Positions 22,709 through 30,543 of a stretch of 64,000 nt of DNA are shown one piece after another. The position numbers were made by a program, and so were the translations under genes. Below the pieces are notes generated by a model, which ran no database searches, was not told where the DNA came from, and saw only the letters and a program-made list of their open reading frames with translations. The stretch spans positions 4,650,001 to 4,714,000 of the forward strand of contig NZ_JAPEOQ010000001.1 in NCBI RefSeq assembly GCF_026341035.1, given 5' to 3'. Positions within the stretch are counted from its first letter, which is position 1. Each line of letters begins with the position of its first letter. This DNA comes from Streptomyces sp. NBC_01016 (GTDB lineage: Bacteria > Actinomycetota > Actinomycetes > Streptomycetales > Streptomycetaceae).

Positions 22709-24235
22709 ATGGCCACCCTCTCGCTCGCCGCGATCCTCGCCGACAACGCCCGCCGGTACCCCGACAAGACAGCCCTCGTCGCGGGCGAGCTGCGCAGCAC
22801 CTTCGCCGAGCTGTGGCTCCAGGTCCGCAAGCAGGCCGCCGCCCTCGCCGAGCTCGGCGTCCGCCCCGGCGACAAGATCGCCCTCATGGCGCCCAACACC
22901 GCCGAGTTCCCGCGCGCCTACTACGCGGCCATCGCGGCCGGCGCCACCGTCGTCCCCGTCCACCTGCTCCTGTCGGCGCACGAGGTCGAGCACGTCCTCA
23001 AGGACAGCGACTCGACGCTCCTGCTGTGCCACCCGGCGCAGGCCAAGACGGGCGAGGCCGCCGCGGACGCCGTCGGCATCCGCACCGTCGCCCTCGGCGC
23101 CGACGGCGAGCTGGAGAAGCTCACGCAGGACGCCGAGCCCCTCGCCACGTACGCCACCCGCGACGCCGACGACGCGGCCGTCATCTTCTACACGAGCGGC
23201 ACCACCGGCGTCCCCAAGGGCGCCGTGCTCAGCCACCTCAACCTCGTCATGAACGCGACCGTCGAGGCCTTCGACTGCAACGAGCACAGCCCCGACGACA
23301 TCGTCCTCGGCGCCCTGCCCCTCTTCCACGCCTTCGGCCAGACCGCTTCCATGCACGCTGTGTGGCGCGCCGGCAAGACGCTCGTCCTGATGCCGCGCTT
23401 CGACGCCGCCAAGGCCGTCGAGCTGATGGTCCGCGAGCACGTCACCGTCTTCCAGGGCGTGCCCACCATGTACGTGCACCTGCTCACGGCGGCCGCGCAG
23501 GCGCTCGAGCAGGGGGCCGAACTGCCGCGCCTGCGCGTCGCCGTCTCCGGCGGCGCCTCGCTGCCCGTCGCGATCCTCGAACGCTTCCAGGAGCTCTTCG
23601 GCGCCCCCGTCCACGAGGGCTACGGGCTGAGCGAGACCTCGCCCGTCGCCTCCGTCAACCAGCCCTGGTACGGCGCGAAGGCGGGCACCATCGGCCACTC
23701 CATCTGGGGCGTCGACGTCGAGGTCGCCCGCGCCGAACTCGACGACCGCATCGAGCTGCTGCCCACCGGCGAACTCGGCGAGATCGTCGTCCGCGGCCAC
23801 TGCGTCTTCTCCGGCTACCTCGGCCGGCCCGAAGAGACCGAGAAGGCCCTCGTCGACGGCTGGTTCCGCACCGGTGACCTCGGCACCAAGGACGAGGAGG
23901 GCTACCTGCGGATCGTCGACCGCAAGAAGGACGTCATCATCCGCGGCGGCTACAACGTCTACCCGCGCGAGGTCGAGGAGGTGCTGATGCGCCACCCCGC
24001 CATCGACCACGTCGCCGTCATCGGCCTGCCCGACGACGTGCACGGCGAGGAGGTCTGCGCTGTCGCCGTCCTCAAGCCCGACACCACGCTCGACGCCGCT
24101 GAACTCACCACGTGGTCCAAGGAGCACCTGGGCAAGCACAAGTACCCGCGCCGCGTGGAGTTCACCGACCAGCTGCCGCTCGGCCCGAGCATGAAGGTCC
24201 TCAAGCGCGAGCTGCGGGAGACGTACGCGGGTTGA
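22709..24235 (+). CDS. long-chain fatty acid-CoA ligase
   Basis: This 508-residue adenylate-forming enzyme activates a carboxylic acid with ATP and loads CoA. The motifs in order are IFYTSGTTGVPKGAVLSHLN (P-loop), LPLFHAFGQTASMHAVWRAG, GYGLSETSPV, WFRTGDLGTKDEEGYLRIVD and KKDVIIRGGYNVYPREVEEV. A C-terminal catalytic Lys lies in GPSMKVLKRELRE. Length and motifs fit FadD-type ligases of Streptomyces; the chain-length preference cannot be read. It is transcribed alone, with palindromic half-sites upstream. The next genes are on the other strand. Confidence 0.92.
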   Translation: MATLSLAAILADNARRYPDKTALVAGELRSTFAELWLQVRKQAAALAELGVRPGDKIALMAPNTAEFPRAYYAAIAAGATVVPVHLLLSAHEVEHVLKDSDSTLLLCHPAQAKTGEAAADAVGIRTVALGADGELEKLTQDAEPLATYATRDADDAAVIFYTSGTTGVPKGAVLSHLNLVMNATVEAFDCNEHSPDDIVLGALPLFHAFGQTASMHAVWRAGKTLVLMPRFDAAKAVELMVREHVTVFQGVPTMYVHLLTAAAQALEQGAELPRLRVAVSGGASLPVAILERFQELFGAPVHEGYGLSETSPVASVNQPWYGAKAGTIGHSIWGVDVEVARAELDDRIELLPTGELGEIVVRGHCVFSGYLGRPEETEKALVDGWFRTGDLGTKDEEGYLRIVDRKKDVIIRGGYNVYPREVEEVLMRHPAIDHVAVIGLPDDVHGEEVCAVAVLKPDTTLDAAELTTWSKEHLGKHKYPRRVEFTDQLPLGPSMKVLKRELRETYAG

Positions 24236-24288
24236 GGACGGGGGGCCCGACCCGACCGGAACCGTGGGCAGCCGTGGCCGGCGGCTGG

Positions 24289-24504
24289 TCAGAGGATTCT
24301 GCGCAGCACGATCGCCACTGCCGTCAGGGTGATGGTGTCCCATGACGGCCGGTCGGCCAGCCGGATGAGGGCGGCGGCGGTCAGGAAGTCGAGCAGCACG
24401 ACCAGCGCCTGACGCACCGTGTGCGTCAGGCGCCAGGCCGCTGCCGCGGCGAAGAGACCGAACGCGCAGACCAGCACGGCTGCCCGCGGCAGCCACTCGC
24501 TCAT
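24289..24504 (-). CDS. 71-residue small membrane protein
   Basis: This small protein has two hydrophobic stretches (AAVLVCAFGLFAAAAAWRL and ALVVLLDFLTAAALIRLA) and a shorter third one (ITLTAVAIVLRRIL), so it should sit in the membrane. Its ATG overlaps the stop of the DUF1622 gene, with which it forms a two-gene operon. No known family. The two proteins may act together in the membrane. Confidence 0.7.
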   Translation of the reverse strand: MSEWLPRAAVLVCAFGLFAAAAAWRLTHTVRQALVVLLDFLTAAALIRLADRPSWDTITLTAVAIVLRRIL

Positions 24505-24911
24505 GTCGGCCGTTCCTCGGCGCCGGGCGCAGGCGCCGAGCGGCTCTGTTCGATCTCGGCCCGCTCCTGGGCGATCTCGCGCCCGAGGAAGTAGTTCAGC
24601 GCCGTACGGATGGCGGCGATGGCTGCCAGCTGGCCGATCTCGGCGAAACTCGGTGCGACCGCTGTGCGCAGCACGTCACCTGCGAGCTGGAACTCCAGGC
24701 CCAGGACGAGGAACCGGCCCAGGCCGAGCCTGATCCGGCTGAACTCCGCCTCCTTGCCGCGCCTGCGCACACCTGCCCGGACGAACTGTGCGAAGGCCCA
24801 TGCGGCGCCGATGAAGATGATCAGCGCGCCCGCGGTCTCGACCAGCCTGACCAGCAGGCCGATCAGATCGTGCAGCGTCGACTCGGGCAGCACTTCTGCC
24901 AGCGGGGTCAT
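24501..24911 (-). CDS. DUF1622 membrane protein
   Basis: Read from ATG 24911 (MTPLAEVLPESTLHDLIGLL), the 136-residue protein has three membrane segments (including VETAGALIIFIGAAWAFAQF) and the DUF1622 pattern RIRLGLGRFLVLGLEFQLAG, DVLRTAVAPSF, then AIRTALNYFLGREI. The family is widespread and of unknown function. A longer start (24986) adds 25 residues without support. It precedes, and overlaps with, the small membrane protein gene. Confidence 0.82.
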   Translation of the reverse strand: MTPLAEVLPESTLHDLIGLLVRLVETAGALIIFIGAAWAFAQFVRAGVRRRGKEAEFSRIRLGLGRFLVLGLEFQLAGDVLRTAVAPSFAEIGQLAAIAAIRTALNYFLGREIAQERAEIEQSRSAPAPGAEERPT

Positions 24912-25078
24912 GGAGGGAGACTCGTCCCCAATTGGCCAGGACACAAGGCCGAGTTCGCGCCGTCCGGAGGGCCGGACGCGGTGCATGCGGGCCTACGGGG
25001 CCGGTGGAACGTAACCCGTATCACCATGCGGCGCCCCTGACGCCGGGCAGGTAGTTGCGTCTAGCATCTGTCCTCGCC

Positions 25079-25849
25079 ATGCACGACATATTCGGGATAA
25101 CCCCCTGGGAGTTCTCCGCCTTGGCCGCCGCGGCCATGGTGGTGGGTTTCTCCAAGACGGCCGTCAGCGGCGCCAATACGGTCAGCCTCGCGGTCTTCGC
25201 CGCGATCCTGCCCGCGCGCGCCTCCACCGGGGTACTGCTCCCCATCCTGATCTGCGGCGACATCCTCGCCGTGCTCACCTACCGGCGGCACGCCCACTGG
25301 CCCACCCTGTGGCGCCTGTTCCCCGCCGTCGGCGCGGGCGTGGTCCTCGGCACGGTCTTCCTCGGCTTCGCGGGGGACGGGGCCGTACGGATGTCGATCG
25401 GCGCGATCCTGCTCGTCATGGCGGGAGTGACCCTCTGGCGCCGCAAACAGGCGGCCGCCGCCGCTGCCGACACCGAGGCGACGCAGACCCGCTCCGCCCG
25501 CGTCAAGGCGGGCTCGTACGGGGTGCTCGGCGGCTTCACCACCATGGTGGCCAACGCGGGCGGCCCCGTGATGTCCATGTACCTGCTGTCGGCGGGCTTC
25601 AAGAAGCTCGGCTTCCTCGGCACCTCCGCGTGGTTCTTCCTCATCGTGAACTCCGCCAAGGTGCCGTTCAGCGTGGGCCTCGGCCTCATCGACGGCCGCT
25701 CGCTGCTCCTGGACGCCGCGCTCTGCCTCTTCGTCGTGCCGGGCGCCATCATCGGCAGGGCGTGCGTGAACCGGATCAACCAGCGACTCTTCGAGCAACT
25801 GGTCATCGCGGCGACGGTGTTGGGCGGCCTCCAGCTTCTGCTGAACTGA
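25079..25849 (+). CDS. TSUP (TauE/SafE) family permease
   Basis: The 256-residue protein from ATG 25079 has about seven or eight membrane helices in two repeats. Family features are FSALAAAAMVVGFSKTAVSG, TGVLLPILICGDILAVLTYR in the first half and GVLGGFTTMVANAGGPVMSM in the second. TSUP proteins move organosulfur compounds, sulfite or other organic anions across the membrane; the substrate here is unknown. It converges with the MFS gene 26 bases downstream. An in-frame ATG at 25055 is possible but less likely. Confidence 0.88.
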   Translation: MHDIFGITPWEFSALAAAAMVVGFSKTAVSGANTVSLAVFAAILPARASTGVLLPILICGDILAVLTYRRHAHWPTLWRLFPAVGAGVVLGTVFLGFAGDGAVRMSIGAILLVMAGVTLWRRKQAAAAAADTEATQTRSARVKAGSYGVLGGFTTMVANAGGPVMSMYLLSAGFKKLGFLGTSAWFFLIVNSAKVPFSVGLGLIDGRSLLLDAALCLFVVPGAIIGRACVNRINQRLFEQLVIAATVLGGLQLLLN

Positions 25850-25875
25850 AGGCCGCTGCCGACCCCGTACCGGTC

Positions 25876-27966
25876 CTACATGGGGACCAGGGCCCGCTCC
25901 GAACCCGCCTGGCTCGTCAGCCCCTGCGCCATGTCCTCGGCGAGCAACCGCTTCGCGATCGAGTCGACCGCCATCCGCAGCTCCGCGTCCGCAGGGCGGC
26001 CGACATCGGCCTCGACCTTCTGGCTCAGCCAGTCGCCCCAGGCGCTGTTGATGACCTCCGACTCCCGGTGCCCCGCCTCGGTGTGCGAGAAGTACGAGCC
26101 CGTACGCGTCAGATAGCCCTCGTCGACCATCCGTTGGAACACCGGTACCAGCACCTCCGGCGGCACCCTGCGGCGCGCCGCGATCATCCCGAGGCTCGCG
26201 TGCCCGACCATCCGCGTGAAGAAGTCCACCTGCATCACGGCCCAGGCGCCCGCGATGTCGAGCCGGGTCTCGGACTTCTCCAGGATCTGCCGCGCGGTGT
26301 TGAGGTTCGTCTCCTTCACCAGGTTCGCCACGGCCCGCTCCAGCACGTGCGAGGAATCGCCCGACGACGGCTGTGCGAAGCCCTCGCCCATGTCCGAGGA
26401 ACCCGCGCGCGCGGTGTCGCGCAACTGCACCTGCTTGAGGAACAGCGCCACCAGGAACCCGATGAGCGCCACCGGCACCGTGCACAGGAACACCGTGTGC
26501 AGCGAATCCGCGTACCCGTTGACGATCGGCTCGCGCGCCGCTTCCGGCAGGCCGTGCAGCCCCTGCGGACTCTGCGCGGCCTTCGCGAGGGCTTCCGGCG
26601 AGATCCCGGTGCCCGCCCGCGCCGCGTCCGCCACCCCCTGCTTCAGATTCGGCTCCAGGCTGTTGGCGTAGATGGTGCCGAATACGGCGGTGCCGAACGA
26701 GCTGCCCAGCGTACGGAAGAACGTGACACCGGAGGTCGCGGTACCCAACTCCGCATACTCGACGGTGTTCTGGACGGCGATGGTCAACACCTGCATGCAC
26801 AGACCGATACCGAGTCCCAGCACGAACATGTACACGGACTCGAGCCACGCACTGGTCGAACTGTCCATCAGGGAAAGCAAATACAGCCCGAGCGCCATCA
26901 CAAGGGCGCCCACGATCGGAAAGATCCGATACTTTCCGGTCTTGCTGACAACATTGCCGGAGAAGATTGACGCGATCAACAGGCCGATCACCATGGGCAA
27001 GGTGCGTACACCCGAGATGGTGGCCGAGTCCCCGTCCACGTACTGCAGATACGTCGGCAGGAACGTCATCGCGCCGAGCATCGCGAAGCCAACGATGAAG
27101 CTGAGGATCGAGCAGACCGTGAACACCGGGTTGCGGAACAGATGCATCGGCAGCATCGGTTGCTTGGCCCGCGTCTCCACCCAGCAGAACAGCCCGAGCG
27201 CGACGATGCCGCCGACGAAGAGCCCGATGATGACGCCGGAACCCCACGCGTACTCGTTGCCGCCCCAACTGGTCGCAAGAATCAGGGCGCTCGCCCCGAC
27301 CGCGACGAGCGCGATGCCGAGATAGTCGATGATCGGCTTCGCCGCCGACTTCACCACGGGGATCGTCCGAGCGGCGGCGATGACCACGATGATCGCGATC
27401 GGTACGTTGACGTAGAACGCCCAACGCCACGTCAGGTGGTCCGTGAACAGCCCGCCGAGCAGCGGCCCGATGACGGTCGAGACACCGAAGACGGCGCCGA
27501 TCGCGCCCTGGTACTTGCCGCGTTCGCGCAGCGGGATGACATCCGCGATGAGCGCCATCGCCGTCACCATCAGGCCGCCGGCGCCGATGCCCTGCAGCGC
27601 TCGCCAGGCGATGAGCAGCGACATGTTCGTGGACAGGCCGCACAGGAACGAGCCGGTGATGAAGATGATCGCCGAGAGCTGGAAGACGATCTTGCGCCCG
27701 AACATGTCGCCGAACTTGCCGACGAGGACGGTGGCGACGGTCTCCGCGAGCAGATAGGCCGTCACGACCCACGACATGTGCGCCGCGCCGCCGAGATCCG
27801 ACACGATCGTCGGCAGGGCCGTGCCGACGATCGTCTGGTCCAGGGCGGCGAGGAGCATGCCGAGCATGATCGTCCCGAAGACGACATTGCGACGGCGCTT
27901 GTCGAGGACCGGAGGCGCGGCCTCTGCGGCCGGGGGCGGGGCTGCGGCTTCTTCGGTGGTCGTCAC
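25876..27966 (-). CDS. 14-TM MFS exporter (DHA2) with winged-helix tail
   Basis: The 696-residue protein is read from GTG 27966; the longer frame runs through a minisatellite. It begins after a short cytoplasmic part with VVFGTIMLGMLLAALDQTIV and has the motif-A loop GKFGDMFGRK and motif-C-like GPLLGGLFTDHLTWRWAFYV, as in EmrB/QacA drug exporters. Fourteen helices end at about residue 525. The last 150 residues are soluble and look like a MarR-type winged helix (FFTRMVGHASLGMIAARRRV, EGYLTRTGSYFSHTEAGHRE). The tail may sense the exported compound or regulate the pump; this is inference. Confidence 0.9.
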   Translation of the reverse strand: MTTTEEAAAPPPAAEAAPPVLDKRRRNVVFGTIMLGMLLAALDQTIVGTALPTIVSDLGGAAHMSWVVTAYLLAETVATVLVGKFGDMFGRKIVFQLSAIIFITGSFLCGLSTNMSLLIAWRALQGIGAGGLMVTAMALIADVIPLRERGKYQGAIGAVFGVSTVIGPLLGGLFTDHLTWRWAFYVNVPIAIIVVIAAARTIPVVKSAAKPIIDYLGIALVAVGASALILATSWGGNEYAWGSGVIIGLFVGGIVALGLFCWVETRAKQPMLPMHLFRNPVFTVCSILSFIVGFAMLGAMTFLPTYLQYVDGDSATISGVRTLPMVIGLLIASIFSGNVVSKTGKYRIFPIVGALVMALGLYLLSLMDSSTSAWLESVYMFVLGLGIGLCMQVLTIAVQNTVEYAELGTATSGVTFFRTLGSSFGTAVFGTIYANSLEPNLKQGVADAARAGTGISPEALAKAAQSPQGLHGLPEAAREPIVNGYADSLHTVFLCTVPVALIGFLVALFLKQVQLRDTARAGSSDMGEGFAQPSSGDSSHVLERAVANLVKETNLNTARQILEKSETRLDIAGAWAVMQVDFFTRMVGHASLGMIAARRRVPPEVLVPVFQRMVDEGYLTRTGSYFSHTEAGHRESEVINSAWGDWLSQKVEADVGRPADAELRMAVDSIAKRLLAEDMAQGLTSQAGSERALVPM

Positions 27967-28059
27967 CCTCGCAGCGTCACATCGGGGCCAGGGCGGCGCA
28001 TGTGGGTGGGGGCCGGACCGGTGACGTGCGCTTGCCGCGTCGGGTGGGGGTGTGCGGGC

Positions 28060-28243
28060 CGGGCGCCCCGGGTCGGACGGGGGACGTCCGCGCCGGGGCG
28101 CCGCGCGACGGACGGGGGCACGCGCGCCCAGCGCTCTGTGTCGTACAGGGACCTGCGCGCCCAGCACCCGGCGCCCGTGTCGGACGGAGGAGGTGCGTGC
28201 CCGGCGCCCGTGTCGGACGAAGGAGGTGCGTGCCCGGCGCCCC
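28060..28243. repeat. 33-bp minisatellite
   Basis: Two nearly identical 33-bp units (28167-28199, 28200-28232, one mismatch) begin CCCGGCGCCCGTGTCGGACG and end AGGTGCGTG. They are followed by a partial third (28233-28243) and preceded by three or so degenerate copies back to about 28060. The array lies between the MFS gene start and the DUF309 gene stop. Confidence 0.75.
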
Positions 28244-28246
28244 GCG

Positions 28247-28759
28247 TCAGGTCAGGCGCGGGGCGACGGCGGCGGCATCCACGGCTTCGGCACTCCGCTC
28301 CACCTCACCGGCCAGCTCCTGCGCCCACCGCACCAGCCCCGCCGTGTCGAGCCCGGCCGGGGCGTCGCCCTGCCCCGCGCCCTGCCCCTCGCCCTGCCAC
28401 TCCACGAGCCCGTCCGCTCCGCGCCGTAGCAGCCGGGCGCCTCCGGTTGCGTTGCCGCGCGCCGCGTGCGTCAGCCCGACGGCGGTCTGCGCGAGGGCCC
28501 GCCACAGCCCGCGCTCACTCTCGGGCCCCGACTTCCACGCGTCCTCGAACACCTCGTGCGCATGGAAGGGCCGCCCGGCATCGAGCAGCGCCTGCGCCTC
28601 CGCGACGCTCTGCGCGGCGGTCCGCACGACCCCTTCGGGCTGCCGGTCGACGCCGGCCGCACCATGGGGGAGTGGCCGCCCGAGCCCATCACGGGGCCGG
28701 GCATTACGAGCCCGCCCCTCTTCGTCCCGATCCCGGTCACCCTCGCGTGAAGTGCTCAT
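28247..28759 (-). CDS. DUF309 protein
   Basis: The 170-residue product is read from ATG 28759. The DUF309 core lies at residues 55-105: ALLDAGRPFHAHEVFEDAWK, then ERGLWRALAQTAVGLTHAAR, with the conserved HEVFEDAW block. The N-terminus is charged and disordered, and the C-terminus has a Gly/Gln-rich insert (GEGQGAGQGDAP). The function of the family is unknown. It lies between the minisatellite and the tRNA gene; the upstream part of the longer frame overlaps the region before the tRNA and is not coding. Confidence 0.82.
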   Translation of the reverse strand: MSTSREGDRDRDEEGRARNARPRDGLGRPLPHGAAGVDRQPEGVVRTAAQSVAEAQALLDAGRPFHAHEVFEDAWKSGPESERGLWRALAQTAVGLTHAARGNATGGARLLRRGADGLVEWQGEGQGAGQGDAPAGLDTAGLVRWAQELAGEVERSAEAVDAAAVAPRLT

Positions 28760-28886
28760 ACGCCGATTCTCGCTCAGCCGCCCACGCCCCGCGGATCCGG
28801 TTTCAAACCACCCCTGAGCTTGGGGTATTGTTCTTCTTGTCGCCGCCGGAAGGGCCGGATAACACCGGGCCGGAGGCAGTGGACAT

Positions 28887-28960
<74 letters not shown>

Positions 28961-28989
28961 CAGTTCGAACGATCGAACGTCGCAGATGA

Positions 28990-29016
28990 GGGGCCGTTTT
29001 CGAACGGCCCCTTTCT
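28990..29016 (+). terminator. terminator after tRNA-Pro
   Basis: GGGGCCGTT-TTCG-AACGGCCCC is a perfect 9-pair stem with a stable UUCG-type loop, followed by TTTCTCG. Confidence 0.85.
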
Positions 29017-29454
29017 CGTGTCACGCCTGATTCGGCTCCCACCAGCGGGCCCGATGGTGTCCCCGTCGTGGACGTGGATTCACAGTGCGGTGCAGGTCAC
29101 ATTGTCTCGTCGTGGCTATGGGGGCAGACGGATGGCCCTATAACTGCAATTCGGTGATGGGGCCGGTGAGTTGACGACCCCATGACCGGTGGAGTGCGTC
29201 CCCCACGCTGTGCGGCCACTCATGGCCGGTCTGATGCTGGCTTATCGCTGAGGGGGTATCGCCCTGGGGATCCAGTAGGGAGTGATCTGGTCAGGTTGCC
29301 GCTGTGACTAGAGCGGCGGCCTCTCACATGTCGCAGTCTGGACCGTAGCAAGGTTCGGGCGTTTGCCAGCGGGCATCGGAAGGTGCTGCGACTGTACGGG
29401 GCGGGGGAAGGCTGCGCTGTTGGGGGCTGTACCGGTACCGAGGCGTCGGCGAGG
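29017..29454. other. 438-base gene-free stretch after tRNA-Pro
   Basis: I see no supported gene here. Composition is more mixed than in the flanking genes, with GACCCCATGACCGGTGGAG-like and CGGCCACTCATGGCCGG sequences that form imperfect inverted repeats. It lies between a tRNA gene and the glycan cluster, a usual place for island junctions or decayed insertion sequences, but I cannot identify one. Confidence 0.35.
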
Positions 29455-30543
29455 TCAGCGGAAGTCGTCCGGGTGCCAGGCGTCCGTCCACTCGAGGTAG
29501 GGACGGTCGCCGTCGAAGCGGACCGGCAGCCACACGTAGTCGGCGGTCGCGGTGTTCTCCTCGTGCTGGGCGATCACGGCCTCCAGCCCGGGGTTGGGCG
29601 CGCGTCGCGGGGGTGTGTCCCCGGACTGCATCGTGGCCATCGTGTCGAAGGCGCTCGGCATGCCCGCTGGCAGCTGCGGGATCCACCGGTCGGCCATCGC
29701 GATGTAGAGGTCCTCCTTGCCGGGGTGCCGGAACACGCAGCTGATCTGGGAGCGGAAAGAGGTGTGGGAGCCCTCTCCGCGGTGGGTCTCGCCGAGGACC
29801 GTCCAAGGGCCGTGGAAGTCGTCGGCGATCGCGGCCTCGGTGGGGTTGGGGAAGTAGCCGGTCGTTCCGGACGTCAACAGGTTGTGCTTTCCGCGACGTT
29901 GGAAGTGGGCGGGTGCCTCGCGGGTGAACGGCGGGCCGGGGTGCGGGAAGTGGGAGGAGTGCTTGCCGGTGACATCCGTGTAGTCGTCGGTGAGTTCGGC
30001 GCAGATCAGCTCGGTGTGGACCTTCTCGAAGTAGTAGTAGGCCTGGTTGGTCACCGGGTCGACGGAGAGGTCGAAGTCGCCCGCGCTCATCCCGAGCGGT
30101 TCGAGGCCGCTGCGGACGATCTCGTACGGTCCGAAGAGGTCGTCGGCCACGAGCACCGTGGAGCGTTGAGGGTCGTGCGGGCCGGACCCCATGACCTTGA
30201 GCCAGCACACGTACTTCCCGGTGGCCGGGTTGAAGAGGATGTGCGGGCGGTCCGTCTTCTGCGCCGGGTGCAGCGGCGAGTCCGGATCGTCGGTGTCCGG
30301 CGGGATGATGAGACCGCGGTCGGTCCAGTGCACGAGGTCGGGGGAGGAGTACGCGCGCACGCCCCAGTGCCAGACGCCGCTGCCCGGCGTCGTGTGCTCC
30401 TTGTTCTCGCCGTACCAGACGAACGTGCCGTCGGGCGCGATGCTCATCGAGCCGCCGTGCGCCTGGATGCGGTGGCCGTTCGTGTCGAGCCAGGGTCGGC
30501 CCGGACGGATGGGCGTGCGGCCGTGTGTGGATGGGGAGTTCAT
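29455..30543 (-). CDS. GH43-like hydrolase (exo-galactanase type)
   Basis: The 362-residue protein has a five-bladed propeller pattern of clan GH-F. The start WLDTNGHRIQAHGGSMSIAP, followed by FVWYGENKEH, matches the AHGGG...YYWYGE pattern of GH43 subfamily 24 (exo-beta-1,3-galactanase). Later come YSSPDLVHWTDRGLII, RPHILFNPATGKYVCWLK and SAGDFDLSVDPVTNQAYYYF. There is no signal peptide, so it acts in the cytoplasm. It overlaps the rhamnosidase gene (ATGA) and is last in the operon. Activity on galactan side chains is inferred; other GH43 specificities remain possible. Confidence 0.75.
   Translation of the reverse strand: MNSPSTHGRTPIRPGRPWLDTNGHRIQAHGGSMSIAPDGTFVWYGENKEHTTPGSGVWHWGVRAYSSPDLVHWTDRGLIIPPDTDDPDSPLHPAQKTDRPHILFNPATGKYVCWLKVMGSGPHDPQRSTVLVADDLFGPYEIVRSGLEPLGMSAGDFDLSVDPVTNQAYYYFEKVHTELICAELTDDYTDVTGKHSSHFPHPGPPFTREAPAHFQRRGKHNLLTSGTTGYFPNPTEAAIADDFHGPWTVLGETHRGEGSHTSFRSQISCVFRHPGKEDLYIAMADRWIPQLPAGMPSAFDTMATMQSGDTPPRRAPNPGLEAVIAQHEENTATADYVWLPVRFDGDRPYLEWTDAWHPDDFR

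Noticed and set aside
25061..27772. A 903-codon minus-strand frame overlapping TSUP and MFS genes
   Set aside because: It is in another frame of the MFS gene and antisense to TSUP; composition is that of a shadow frame.
28060..28243. The repeat array as a CRISPR
   Set aside because: Units are directly adjacent without unique spacers, so it is a minisatellite.
29324..30208. Minus-strand frame of 294 codons before and within the GH43-like gene
   Set aside because: Out of frame with the clear GH43-like protein and made of Arg/Pro-rich sequence.
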